Assembly: GCA_030693045.1 (NCBI GenBank)
Contig: JAUYBU010000398.1
Location: forward strand, 1 to 35,767
DNA: 35,767 nt
Direction of reading: 5' to 3'
Origin: Bryobacterales bacterium
GTDB lineage: Bacteria > Acidobacteriota > Terriglobia > Bryobacterales > Bryobacteraceae
Within the stretch, counting starts at the first letter, position 1, and every line of letters starts with the position of its first letter. Under the pieces are notes generated by a model. It was not told the DNA's origin. It worked only from the letters and a program-made list of their open reading frames with translations, and searched no databases. Of the stretch, positions 18,336-27,532 are shown in pieces. The position numbers were made by a program, and so were the translations under genes.

Positions 18336-19766
18336 CTAACTGTCGCCGGCTTGGCGTTTGGCTTCGCGCGCCTGCTTCATGATGGGGCCGTAAACGTCCT
18401 TGTCGAAGGGCGGGCAGCCGGTGGGGAACTGGCCCAGCGGATGATTCTTCCCCCGCATCAAGTAAGTGCAGTAAGTGAGTGTCTTGCAGACCCGCAGTTC
18501 GTCGAGTTCGCCTTTCTCAAGCGCGTCGGCGGCATAGTCCGGGTAGGCCAGCACGCCGCGTCCCAGGCCCATGATGCGGATGTTGCCGTCGGCGACGTTG
18601 CGCGCGCCGGCGTTGATGGCATACTTCTGCAACCAGCTATAGCCGGTCCCGACCATGGGCAGATCGGGGAACGCGCGCTGCAACTCGCCCGCGATGCGGA
18701 AGTGCCGGTCCACGCCCAACAGCGGATGCTCGGGCGGTTCGTAGTTGCCCTCGTCGGGCTTTTCGAACGGCCGGCCGATGTGCGGGTTGTAGTAGGGCGA
18801 GCCGGCCGAGACGTTCAGCAATTGGATGCCCCACTGTTGGAACCACGCGACGGCTTGCTTAACCTCACTCAGGTCCTCGCGCAGTGGATCGTTCGGATCG
18901 ACGCCGAAGCCCCACGGGTAAGGTATTGGATGGCCCACCGGCCTGCCGATGCCGGTTTCCGGGTCGCGCTCGTACGGGATGGAGTCGAAGCAGCCCAGGC
19001 GCATGCACAAAATCAGCCGGCCGCCAAAGCTGGCGCGGATCTTGCCGAGCACGTTGCGCATGAACCGCGTGCGGTTGGCGAGCGAGTCCCCGTAGCGCCC
19101 CTCCCGCGTCTTGGCGCCCATCAACTCGCTCAGCAGATAGCCGTGCGTGACTTTGAGGTCGATGGCCCGGAAGCCGGCTTCCAACGCCAGGCCCGCGGCC
19201 TCGACGTATTGGTCCTCCAGCCGCTCGAGTTCGTCGTCGGTGATGACGGGGTAATCCGCCGGCGTCGCGGTCTTCCGGTCGATCAACGGGTTGTGATAGG
19301 CGATGATGCGGCGCGGATGGCTGTAGCGGCCGGAGTGCGTGAGTTGCAGCGGGATGAGCAGATCGTCGGCCCCGCCCCAACGCTCCAGATGTACGGCCAG
19401 CATCCGGTCGTGGAGCCGCGCGAAGTCGGAAACGGTGTCCCTGTTGATCCACACCTGGCGCGGGTTGACCCGGCCTTCCTGGCAGATGGCGGTGGCCTCG
19501 AACCAGATCAGCTTGACGCCGCCGGCGGCGAAGCGCTCGTAGCGCCGCCAGGTCAGCTCGTCCGGACGCCCGTCGAGCGTGGCGTCGCAGCCCTCCATCG
19601 GATGTGTGGCGAGCGAATTCCCGAGGGTGAAGGAGCGCAGAGCAACCTTGCGGGCCAGCGCCTGCTTCACTTCCTCCCGGCCGGGCTCGAGCCGTACGTG
19701 CGTCGCGCCGAGCCGCTCAGCGCTTTGCCGCAGATCCTCCAGCGTCTTGTACGTGAAGTTCCGCAT
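18336..19766 (-). CDS. Old yellow enzyme-like NADH:flavin oxidoreductase
   Basis: SFTLGNSLATHPMEGCDATLDGRPDELTWRRYERFAAGGVKLIWFEATAI...FRAIDLKVTHGYLLSELMGAKTREGRYGDSLANRTRFMRNVLGKIRASFGGRLILCMRLG. Start at 19766 (MRNFTYKTL) is uncertain. Confidence 0.8.
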   Translation of the reverse strand: MRNFTYKTLEDLRQSAERLGATHVRLEPGREEVKQALARKVALRSFTLGNSLATHPMEGCDATLDGRPDELTWRRYERFAAGGVKLIWFEATAICQEGRVNPRQVWINRDTVSDFARLHDRMLAVHLERWGGADDLLIPLQLTHSGRYSHPRRIIAYHNPLIDRKTATPADYPVITDDELERLEDQYVEAAGLALEAGFRAIDLKVTHGYLLSELMGAKTREGRYGDSLANRTRFMRNVLGKIRASFGGRLILCMRLGCFDSIPYERDPETGIGRPVGHPIPYPWGFGVDPNDPLREDLSEVKQAVAWFQQWGIQLLNVSAGSPYYNPHIGRPFEKPDEGNYEPPEHPLLGVDRHFRIAGELQRAFPDLPMVGTGYSWLQKYAINAGARNVADGNIRIMGLGRGVLAYPDYAADALEKGELDELRVCKTLTYCTYLMRGKNHPLGQFPTGCPPFDKDVYGPIMKQAREAKRQAGDS

Positions 19767-21231
19767 CTTCTTTTTCCCGCTTCGGCAGCAGCGCAATCGA
19801 GACCGCGCTCAGCAACGCCACCACGAACACAACGCCCATGGCGATGGCGTAGCTGCCGAAGTTCTCCCGCAGCAGCGAAACGAAGTACGGGAACCAGGTC
19901 TGCGCGATGGTGTTCACCGGCAGGATGATGGCCATGCAGCGGGCCAGCGAGTTGACGCCGAACTGCTCGGCGGCCATCAGCGGGATCAGCATGTAGTCGG
20001 CGCCCATGGCGAAGCCGAACAGCAGGGCGAAGATCCATGGCGTGGCGGGCGGGGTGACCGTCATCAGCAACAGCGGAATGGTCAGCGCCGACAGGAAGTA
20101 GCTTATGGTCATGACCCACTTCTTGTTGAACTTGTCGGAGAAGGCGCCGATCAACAGCCGGCCGCCGATGCTGGACGCCAGAATGATCATCGACGCCGCG
20201 CGCCAGGTGGAGTTGAGCAGCTTCTGGAGCCAGGCCAGCAACTGCTCGAGCGCCTTGCGCACGCCGTCCTGTTCGGGCTCGGCCACGCCCTGCCGCTGCG
20301 CCAGGGAGCGGAACTCCTCGGGGTTCTTGGCGGCCTTGGCCAGCTCGGCCTGACGAATGCCGGTGGAGGCGATGTAAGGGCCGAGTTGCTTCAGGTCCTC
20401 GACGGTCTTGTCGGTGGCCGGGTCGGTAAGGCCGTCCCGCGCCGCGAAGGTCCGGGCCCGCTCGGGAGTTCTTACGTTGGCGTCGAGCTGGTCCTGGAAC
20501 ACGAACTTCATGTGGAAGTTCACCGCGCCGATGGAGCCGATGGAACAGGCGCTGCCCGCCACCAGCAGCCAGAAGGAGTAGCGATGCACCAGATACTTGT
20601 AGCTGTGCGAGGCGACCGAAATCTCGGCCGGCGGCGTTTCGGCGCCGTCGGGATATTGCCCCTTCTCGGCCGGTTTGTCGCGCAGCACCAGGATGGCCAG
20701 CGGCCAGGCCAGCAGCAGCAGCGCGCCCATCACCATCAGGGCCTGCCCAGGGGTCAGGTTCTCGGTCAGCGGCTTCACCATGAAGGAGCCCGTGAACCCG
20801 ATCAGGCCCACGCCTACGTACACCACGCCCATGGCCTTGCCGCGGTTCTTGCGAAACCACTGCGCGATGATGATCTGGTGCGGAATGGGCCCGGACAGGA
20901 TGTAGCCCACGGTGTAGACGAACCACAGCCCCCAGTAAACATAGATGCTGCCGTTCATGTTGCCGAAGCCCAGGAACGCCAGGCAGGTCAACCCCGTTCC
21001 GACCAGGATCAGCTTGCGCGGGCTGAAGCGGGGGATGATGATGGGCCCGATCCACAGTGTCAGGATCGCAGCCAGAGGGAAGCCGAAGGTGATCTGGGCC
21101 TTAGACCAGCCATAGGTCTTCTCAAAATAGTCGTAGAAAAACGAAATGTTGTAATACGGCAGGCCCACCGACAGCCCGAAGGTGATGAACGCGGCTGCCG
21201 TAACCCACCAGCCGTAGAAGGACTTTTTCAT
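19717..21231 (-). CDS. MFS transporter, OFA (oxalate/formate antiporter)-like
   Basis: MKKSFYGWWVTAAAFITFGLSVGLPYYNISFFYDYFEKTYGWSKAQITFGFPLAAILTLWIGPI...AQWFRKNRGKAMGVVYVGVGLIGFTGSFMVKPL; 12-TM-like hydrophobic pattern. Confidence 0.85.
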   Translation of the reverse strand: MKKSFYGWWVTAAAFITFGLSVGLPYYNISFFYDYFEKTYGWSKAQITFGFPLAAILTLWIGPIIIPRFSPRKLILVGTGLTCLAFLGFGNMNGSIYVYWGLWFVYTVGYILSGPIPHQIIIAQWFRKNRGKAMGVVYVGVGLIGFTGSFMVKPLTENLTPGQALMVMGALLLLAWPLAILVLRDKPAEKGQYPDGAETPPAEISVASHSYKYLVHRYSFWLLVAGSACSIGSIGAVNFHMKFVFQDQLDANVRTPERARTFAARDGLTDPATDKTVEDLKQLGPYIASTGIRQAELAKAAKNPEEFRSLAQRQGVAEPEQDGVRKALEQLLAWLQKLLNSTWRAASMIILASSIGGRLLIGAFSDKFNKKWVMTISYFLSALTIPLLLMTVTPPATPWIFALLFGFAMGADYMLIPLMAAEQFGVNSLARCMAIILPVNTIAQTWFPYFVSLLRENFGSYAIAMGVVFVVALLSAVSIALLPKREKEDAELHVQDAGGSAAKR

Positions 21232-21328
21232 TCCGTAGCGGTCTCCTTTGGGAGTGTTGACTCTTCCCTTATATCACAGCGCGCACACGGCCCTGGGTCC
21301 CCGGCTGCTAGAATGGAACGAGCAATCG

Positions 21329-22108
21329 ATGTCTTCGCCCACCGACCCCAGCCGCTTGTCCTTGCGGGAATTCGCCGAGAAGTTCGCGGACCAGATGGTT
21401 CCGCTGACCAATACGTTCTCCTACTTCTCGCTGGCCGTGCGGCTGAGCGAGGATGATACGCGGGAGTATCTTAACGAGCCGATCGCGGCGCTGCCTCCGG
21501 GAGTGGCGGCGGCCATGCCCAAGGTGTCGATTCTGCTGGCTCCGCACCTGGAGCGGTCTAACGGCAAGGAGAAGCAGGTTCAGGATTACCTGTCGGTGGA
21601 GAAACCCGCGGAGGGCCGCTCGCGGCTGTCGAGTTCGATGGAGCTGGCCGGGGGCGCGGCGCTGCTCGCCTTTGCCCTCAAAGACCAGGATGTGGCCGAC
21701 TACCACTACGCCTTCTATCGGGAGATCGCCGCGCTGCTGGCCGGCCGCTGGAATCAGGAACACCAGACCCAGTATTTCAGCCTGCTGCGCGAGGAACTGG
21801 GCGCCAACGTCCACGGCGAGGTGGATGAGGCGAGCTGGCATTTGAAGCAGGGGCTGCTGCGCCGCCAGACCAACCTGCGGCGCGAGACCAAGGCGTTCTG
21901 CGAGTACGCGCAGCAGTCGTTTGTCGACACCCTGACACTGTATCTGCACGGCATTTGCTGCGACATCGACGTCGACACCGGGCCGCGGCAGCTTCCCAGC
22001 CGCTTTCTGCGCCGGCGCCTGGTGCTGCTGGAATCGCTCTATCCGCCCCCCGAAGGATACGCGGTGTTTCCCGAAGAACTGGGCGCCGCGCCCGAACCGC
22101 GCCAGTAA
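21329..22108 (+). CDS. Hypothetical protein, probably soluble
   Basis: Complete ORF with internal ATG at 21329 (MSSPTDPSRLSLREFAEKFADQMVPLTNTF...), preceded by GAACGAG. No recognised family. Confidence 0.6.
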   Translation: MSSPTDPSRLSLREFAEKFADQMVPLTNTFSYFSLAVRLSEDDTREYLNEPIAALPPGVAAAMPKVSILLAPHLERSNGKEKQVQDYLSVEKPAEGRSRLSSSMELAGGAALLAFALKDQDVADYHYAFYREIAALLAGRWNQEHQTQYFSLLREELGANVHGEVDEASWHLKQGLLRRQTNLRRETKAFCEYAQQSFVDTLTLYLHGICCDIDVDTGPRQLPSRFLRRRLVLLESLYPPPEGYAVFPEELGAAPEPRQ

Positions 22109-22214
22109 CGGCTGGCCGGTCCCGGCTGTCGGATCTGTCGATCTTTCGGCGGGGGCGCCAATTTATCCGCATTTTCCGTGATATCCGGCCGATAAGTCCA
22201 TCATAGGAGCCACA

Positions 22215-23993
22215 ATGAAACGGTCGGTGAAGTTCTGCGCCGCTTGGGCGGCGTTCGGGTTGTGCACGGCGGGAATGGCGCAGACAGTGCCTGCGATCAC
22301 CGCGACTCCGGTGGCGCTGTCGTTCAGCTACCAGATCGGAGCGCTCACGCTGCCGGTGGCGCAGGCGCTGGCGATCAAGCGCAGCCCGGCCGGAACGGCG
22401 CTGGACTTCACGGTCTCGGTGCCGGGCACGGCGCCCTGGCTCATCGTGACCCCTTCCACGGGCAAGACCGGGACTTCGGTCAGCGTCCGGGTCAACCCGA
22501 CGTCGCTGCCGGTCGGGGCTTACGCGGCGGATGTGACGATAAGTTCCGGCACCTCGGATCCGGCGGTAATCCCGGTGTCGCTGGCCATCAAGAACCCGCC
22601 TCCCAAGATGACCCTGGCGCCGACCTCGCTCCCGTTCACCTACGTGACCGACCAAAGCCTGCCGGTGGACCCGCAGACCATGACCGTGGCGACCGACGGC
22701 GAGCCCCTGTCGTTCACGTCCGCCGTAAGCGGCGGCACATGGCTTGCCGCCACGCCGGCGCTGGGCATCGCCGTGGCGGGCAGTCCGGTAACGCTTACAG
22801 TTTCGGTGACCACCACCGGGCTGCTGCCGGGTTCCTATAGCGGAAAGATTACGCTGACTTCGGCCAACGCGTCCAATAAGTCGGCTTTTGTCACCGTGTT
22901 GCTGACCGTGGCGCCGGGGGAGGCCGTGGTCACTTCCATCTGGCCGAGCGCCGCGCCGATCGGTTCCAACGATCAGACCATCACGATTCGCGGCAACCAC
23001 CTCTTCAAGGCCAGCCTCGTGCAGGCCGGCACGACGACGCTGACCATCACCTGGATCTCGACGGATACGATGCTGGCGGTGATTCCCAAGGCGTCGTTGC
23101 TGTCGGCAACCGGGCTCGGCGTGAGCGTCACCAACACCGGGCAGTCGGCTTCCGTCCCGGACGTCAACAGCACCTTCACCGTGACGCCGCTAGGCCCTCT
23201 GATCCAGACCGTGGGCGCGAGCGTGGGCGTGGTCAACGCCGCCAGTTTCAAGATCGACAGTCCGAAGCCCCTGATCGCGCCCGGAGAGATCCTGTCCATT
23301 TTCGGCTCCGGGCTCGGCCCCACCGTGCTGGTATCCTCCGTTCCGACCAGCGGCGTCTTTCCAACCACGGTCGGAACGCCCGCCGCCAAAGTCGAGTTTG
23401 GAACGGCTTCCGGCTCTCCTCCCGTTTGCGGTACGTGGCTCGCGGCGCCGATTATTTTCGCGCAAGCCAACCAGATCAACGCCGTCGCTCCCTTTGCGCT
23501 GACATCGGCGGCGGGCCAGTGCCTGCGCGTCACCTACAACAGCATCGCGTCGGCGGCGGTGACGTTTAACGGCGTTACCGCCAACCCGGGACTGTTCACC
23601 GTCGATTCGTCCGGGCGCGGGCAAATCGCGGCCTTCAACTACGACGCCGTAAAGGGCTATTCGCTGAACTCGGCTGCTAATCCGGCGCCCAAGGATTCAA
23701 TTGTCGTGCTCTACGGCACCGGCGGCGGCGTCACCAGCCCGCTGCCGACGTCCGAAGGCCAGGTCATCCCCACCACCGGCACCGTGCCGACGGTCGTGGG
23801 AGTGCCTACCCTCACCATCGGCGGCGAGGCCGCCAGCGTGCTGTCGATTACGGCCGTCCCAGGCTCGATTGCGGGCCTGATGCAGTTGAACGTCACGGTG
23901 CCCTCGACGGTCAAGACGGCCAAGGACGCGGCCGTGGTGCTGTCGATCGGCGGACAATCTTCCAGCGCCTTCGGGACGCTGGCCGTGAAGTGA
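22215..23993 (+). CDS. Secreted protein with two BACON-like modules, an IPT/TIG-like module and a Solibacter-type (TIGR03437-like) C-terminal domain
   Basis: Signal peptide; repeated '...APWLIVTPSTGKTGTSVSVRVNPTSLPVGAYAADVTISS' type modules; VTSIWPSAAPIGSNDQTITIRGNHLF; VGVVNAASFKIDSPKPLIAPGEILSIFGSGLGP...VPSTVKTAKDAAVVLSIGGQSS. Confidence 0.8.
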   Translation: MKRSVKFCAAWAAFGLCTAGMAQTVPAITATPVALSFSYQIGALTLPVAQALAIKRSPAGTALDFTVSVPGTAPWLIVTPSTGKTGTSVSVRVNPTSLPVGAYAADVTISSGTSDPAVIPVSLAIKNPPPKMTLAPTSLPFTYVTDQSLPVDPQTMTVATDGEPLSFTSAVSGGTWLAATPALGIAVAGSPVTLTVSVTTTGLLPGSYSGKITLTSANASNKSAFVTVLLTVAPGEAVVTSIWPSAAPIGSNDQTITIRGNHLFKASLVQAGTTTLTITWISTDTMLAVIPKASLLSATGLGVSVTNTGQSASVPDVNSTFTVTPLGPLIQTVGASVGVVNAASFKIDSPKPLIAPGEILSIFGSGLGPTVLVSSVPTSGVFPTTVGTPAAKVEFGTASGSPPVCGTWLAAPIIFAQANQINAVAPFALTSAAGQCLRVTYNSIASAAVTFNGVTANPGLFTVDSSGRGQIAAFNYDAVKGYSLNSAANPAPKDSIVVLYGTGGGVTSPLPTSEGQVIPTTGTVPTVVGVPTLTIGGEAASVLSITAVPGSIAGLMQLNVTVPSTVKTAKDAAVVLSIGGQSSSAFGTLAVK

Positions 23994-24013
23994 CAATGTG
24001 ATGTAAATGGGTT

Positions 24014-24031
24014 CACGGCCTGAAGGCCGTG
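24014..24031. terminator. Perfect 7-bp stem / TGAA tetraloop hairpin between convergent genes (bidirectional terminator or REP-like unit)
   Basis: CACGGCC-TGAA-GGCCGTG at 24014-24031, between stops at 23993 (+) and 24043 (-). Confidence 0.55.
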
Positions 24032-24042
24032 GCACTCACTGG

Positions 24043-27000
24043 TTACCAGTTCAGGCGGATCGCCAGTTGCACCCGGCGCGGGCTGCGCGCGCCGGTCGGC
24101 TCCAAAAACAGCGGGTCGACCTGCTCACCCTGCGCGCTGAATCGCGCCGCGGTGGACAGCGCGGAGAACTGGGTGTGGTTGAACGTGTTGTAGGTCTCCA
24201 GCCGCAGTTGCGCCGTCAGCCGCTCGTACATCTTGAAAAGTTTGTACATCGAAATGTCCCAGTTGTGGATGCCGTGGTTGCGCAACACGCCCACTCCCAG
24301 GTTTCCCCAGGTTCCGCGCGCGGGCCTGCCGAATCGTTCCTTCGGCGCGGCGTTCGGGTCGAGCACGTCCATGCGCGCGCTTTCCGACGGTGTCCCGGTG
24401 ATGTCCTGGCCATCGACGGTCGAAAAGCCCGGCGTGAACGGACTGCCCGTCGAGAACCGGCTGATGCCGGCCAGTTCCCAGCCGTCGGCGACCAGGCCCA
24501 GTGCCTTCAACCCGTACCGCTTGCCGGGTTTCGGAAGCGTCCAGGTGTAACGCAGCGACGCCACGTGGGTCAGATCGTAGGACAGCGGCCCGTAATTTCG
24601 CCGGCGCGCCGGGTGAAAGGCGCTGACCGTCGTCGTGTTCGTGCTGGCCGTGCCGAGCGCCTTCGAAAAGCTGTACGAGAAACCCAACATAACGCCGCGC
24701 GTCATGCGGCGGTTGAAGCTCGCCAGCAGCCCGTTGTAACTTGAGGTCGAGCCGAATTCGACCAGGTTGATATCGGCGTAACCCTGATACGGCCGCAGGA
24801 AGTTGATGGGCAACGCGCGCCTGGTGGTCGGGTCCATGTTCTCCGGATGCTCATCCATGAATCGCGCGCCCGCGGGCACCGGATTGATGTTGCGTTCCCA
24901 GAGCAGGTGCCGCGAGATCGAGCCGGCGTAGGAAACATCCAAAATCATGCCGCGCGACAGTTGCTGCTGAGTGCCGAAGCTGAAGTTGTAGGTGACGGAG
25001 CTGGGCTGATGGCCGTGCATCGACACCATGGTGCCGCCTGGCGCCAGCAGCGCCTGTCCTTCGGTCGCCAGCAACGTGTCGAACGTGCCGAAGTAGACGG
25101 TGGGCGTATACTGCCCCGGCGGGTTCGGCAGCGAGCGGATGATGGCGTTGGCCGGGATGCGGTCGTAGAAGACGCCTCCACCGCCGCGGACAGCCGTGCG
25201 CCCGCGTCCGAACGGGTCCCACGCAAAACCGAATCGCGGCGCCACGCTCAGCCAGTTCTGTGTGTAGAGCGAACGCGCCGCGCCGTTGACGCCGCCTACA
25301 ATCATGCCGATAGCCGGGTCTCCCACGCCGGGAACATAGGTGCCGATCAGCGCCTGGTTGTAAATGGCGCCGGTGCCCGGATCGACCGCGACTTTCGCGC
25401 CTGTGGCGTCGAAGGCCGGCCGCAGGAGCACCGGCGCCCCGGCCGGATCGTAGAGTGATGGAAGGAAGGCGGAGACGAGCTTGCGCACGTCGTAGTGCGG
25501 ACCGTGGTGGTAGAAGCGAAGCCCGTAGTCCAGAAGCAGCCGCGGCCGCGCGCGCCAGGCGTCCTGCACGTACCACTCCAGGTTGGTGAACCGGAACTGG
25601 CCTTCCGGCCGCGAAGTCGGCTCGGCGTAGCTGTAATAGATCCCCATCAGCGCGTTGGAGTAGGGGTGGTAGGAGTCGATCGGATTGTTCGTGTCGCGGT
25701 CGAAGCGCAACGTGCCCCGCACCGGAATGGGCGTGTTGCGCTCCACCTTGCGCGTGCGCTCGACGTAGAGGCCGAACTTCCAGGAGTGCGTGCCGGCGAT
25801 TTTGCTCACGTTGTCGACGAAACTGAAAATGGCGTTGGCGTTGTAGTAGGGCAGACCCGTAGCCAGCGACGGATTCGCGTAGTTGCTGACGCCCGAAAAA
25901 CTCATGTTCGGAATGAGGCCCTCGGGGTTGTTCCGCGGATACCATTGAGGAACGTCGATACCGGTGCCCTTGCGGCTCACGCGCTCGGAAGACTCGGGGT
26001 AGTAGTCGCGCGTGTTTTCGCTTGCGCCGAAGATGAATTCGTTGAAGACGGTCGGCGACACCGTGGTGGTGGTGTGCAGCGCGGCGCCGCGCCCCGGCTG
26101 GTGAAACACGATCGGCACCAGGGGGAAGTTGACGCTGCCGTTGGCCGTCGACCCGAACACGGGTCTCTGTTCGTCGCCGTTGCGGCTCACCCGCACGTAC
26201 AGTTGAATGTTCTGCCGCGGCGAGTAATCGACGCGCGCGGTCTCGGAGCTGCGCGGATACGGCGCGCTCATCTGCGAGATGTAGTTCCACTGGTAGCGGC
26301 GCGATGGTGCGGGATCGACGAAGTTGGGCAGCGGGAACAGGTTCAGCACATTGACGCCGATGGGGTTGAATCGGCTCGCCGGCACGCGGTTGCCGGGAAA
26401 CGCCGTGCGGCCGGCCAGGGGGTCGTAGACGGTCATGATCCGGCTGTTGACGTCGTAGGTGGCCGAAAAGTCGCCGCCGCGCTCGGCCGCCGTCGGAACG
26501 CGCACGGTGCGCGCCGGATAGGTCACCAGTTGCCGCTGGAACTCCTGCGACCAGAAGAAGAAAAGCTTGGAGCGGTCCGAATTGAACCTGCCGGGAATCC
26601 AGATCGGGCCGCTGAGAGTGTAGCTGGCGATGTTGTAGCGATAGCGCGGCCGTTGGAGGCCGTTGCGGTTGTTGAAGAAGTCGTTCGCCGAAAAACTCTC
26701 GTGGCGGTAATACCAACCGGCCGAGGCGCGGAACTGCCTGGCGCCCCCGCGCGTGATGATGCTGATGGTTCCGCCCGAGTTGCGCCCGTGTTCGGCGGCG
26801 TAATTGGACATCAGCACCTTCACTTCGCCCAGCGAATCCATCGACGGCATGTAATGGACCGTGCCGTTGGCGCCGGTGTCGAGGTTGGTCACGCCATCGA
26901 CGGTCATGTTCTTCGAACTCGACCGGCCGCCCAGGATGAAGATGTTCTGGATCGAGTTCGGCGCCGGCGCATCACGGCTGTCGGCCATGTCCACCACCCC

Positions 27001-27477
27001 GGCCACCAATCCGACGGCGTCCATGAAATCGCGCCCGCGTAGCGCCATGCTCTCGATCACTTCGCCGGTCAGCACGCCGGCCTTTTCCGAAGAACCCAAC
27101 TGCACCGGAGCGGCCTCGGCGGTCACGGTCACGCTCTCGGTCACTTCGCCCACCGTCATCACGATCGCGCCGAGCGAGCGCTGGTCGCCCGAGTTGAGCG
27201 CAATGCCATTCTGCTGGTAGCGCTTGAAGCCGGGCGCGGCGACGCTCAAGGTGTAGGTGGCGGCCGTGAGGTCGGGGAACGAGAAGAAGCCGGAGGCGTT
27301 GCTACGGGTGGTCCGCAGGAATCCGGTCTGCTCGTCCGTCAGCAGGACCGGGACCCCCGGCAGCACGGCCTGGAGCGTATCTTGCACCGTGCCCGAGAGC
27401 GAGCCGGAAACGTTCTGCCCGAACCCGGCGGACGCCGCCAGCACGAACAATACTGCTTTCGCAACAGTCTGTTTCAC
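24043..27477 (-). CDS. TonB-dependent receptor, Oar-like
   Basis: From a GTG start at 27477: VKQTVAKAVLFVLAASAGFGQNVSGSLSGTVQDTLQAVLPGVPVLLTDEQTGFLRTTRSNASGFFSFPDLTAATYTLSVAAPGFKRY...; C-terminus ...RRVQLAIRLNW. The longest ORF runs to 27636, but the signal peptide argues for the later start. Confidence 0.88.
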   Translation of the reverse strand: MKQTVAKAVLFVLAASAGFGQNVSGSLSGTVQDTLQAVLPGVPVLLTDEQTGFLRTTRSNASGFFSFPDLTAATYTLSVAAPGFKRYQQNGIALNSGDQRSLGAIVMTVGEVTESVTVTAEAAPVQLGSSEKAGVLTGEVIESMALRGRDFMDAVGLVAGVVDMADSRDAPAPNSIQNIFILGGRSSSKNMTVDGVTNLDTGANGTVHYMPSMDSLGEVKVLMSNYAAEHGRNSGGTISIITRGGARQFRASAGWYYRHESFSANDFFNNRNGLQRPRYRYNIASYTLSGPIWIPGRFNSDRSKLFFFWSQEFQRQLVTYPARTVRVPTAAERGGDFSATYDVNSRIMTVYDPLAGRTAFPGNRVPASRFNPIGVNVLNLFPLPNFVDPAPSRRYQWNYISQMSAPYPRSSETARVDYSPRQNIQLYVRVSRNGDEQRPVFGSTANGSVNFPLVPIVFHQPGRGAALHTTTTVSPTVFNEFIFGASENTRDYYPESSERVSRKGTGIDVPQWYPRNNPEGLIPNMSFSGVSNYANPSLATGLPYYNANAIFSFVDNVSKIAGTHSWKFGLYVERTRKVERNTPIPVRGTLRFDRDTNNPIDSYHPYSNALMGIYYSYAEPTSRPEGQFRFTNLEWYVQDAWRARPRLLLDYGLRFYHHGPHYDVRKLVSAFLPSLYDPAGAPVLLRPAFDATGAKVAVDPGTGAIYNQALIGTYVPGVGDPAIGMIVGGVNGAARSLYTQNWLSVAPRFGFAWDPFGRGRTAVRGGGGVFYDRIPANAIIRSLPNPPGQYTPTVYFGTFDTLLATEGQALLAPGGTMVSMHGHQPSSVTYNFSFGTQQQLSRGMILDVSYAGSISRHLLWERNINPVPAGARFMDEHPENMDPTTRRALPINFLRPYQGYADINLVEFGSTSSYNGLLASFNRRMTRGVMLGFSYSFSKALGTASTNTTTVSAFHPARRRNYGPLSYDLTHVASLRYTWTLPKPGKRYGLKALGLVADGWELAGISRFSTGSPFTPGFSTVDGQDITGTPSESARMDVLDPNAAPKERFGRPARGTWGNLGVGVLRNHGIHNWDISMYKLFKMYERLTAQLRLETYNTFNHTQFSALSTAARFSAQGEQVDPLFLEPTGARSPRRVQLAIRLNW

Positions 27478-27506
27478 TACTCTATTTAACCACCTTCGCG
27501 CTGGCC

Positions 27507-27512
27507 TATAAT
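27507..27512 (+). promoter_or_regulatory. Perfect -10 box TATAAT upstream of the alpha/beta hydrolase
   Basis: TATAAT 21 bp before ATG 27533; no convincing -35 box at 17 bp. Confidence 0.35.
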
Positions 27513-27532
27513 GGGCTTTCGCGAGGCCCGCC

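Noticed and set aside
18069-19928. 619-aa plus-strand ORF
   Set aside because: Antisense to the OYE and PPC-repeat genes; no domain signature, GC-driven open frame.
24851-26716. 621-aa ORF in another frame of the second TonB receptor (and 25495-27042 antisense)
   Set aside because: Off-frame translations are Arg/His/Gln-rich with no domain; fully explained by the receptor coding frame.
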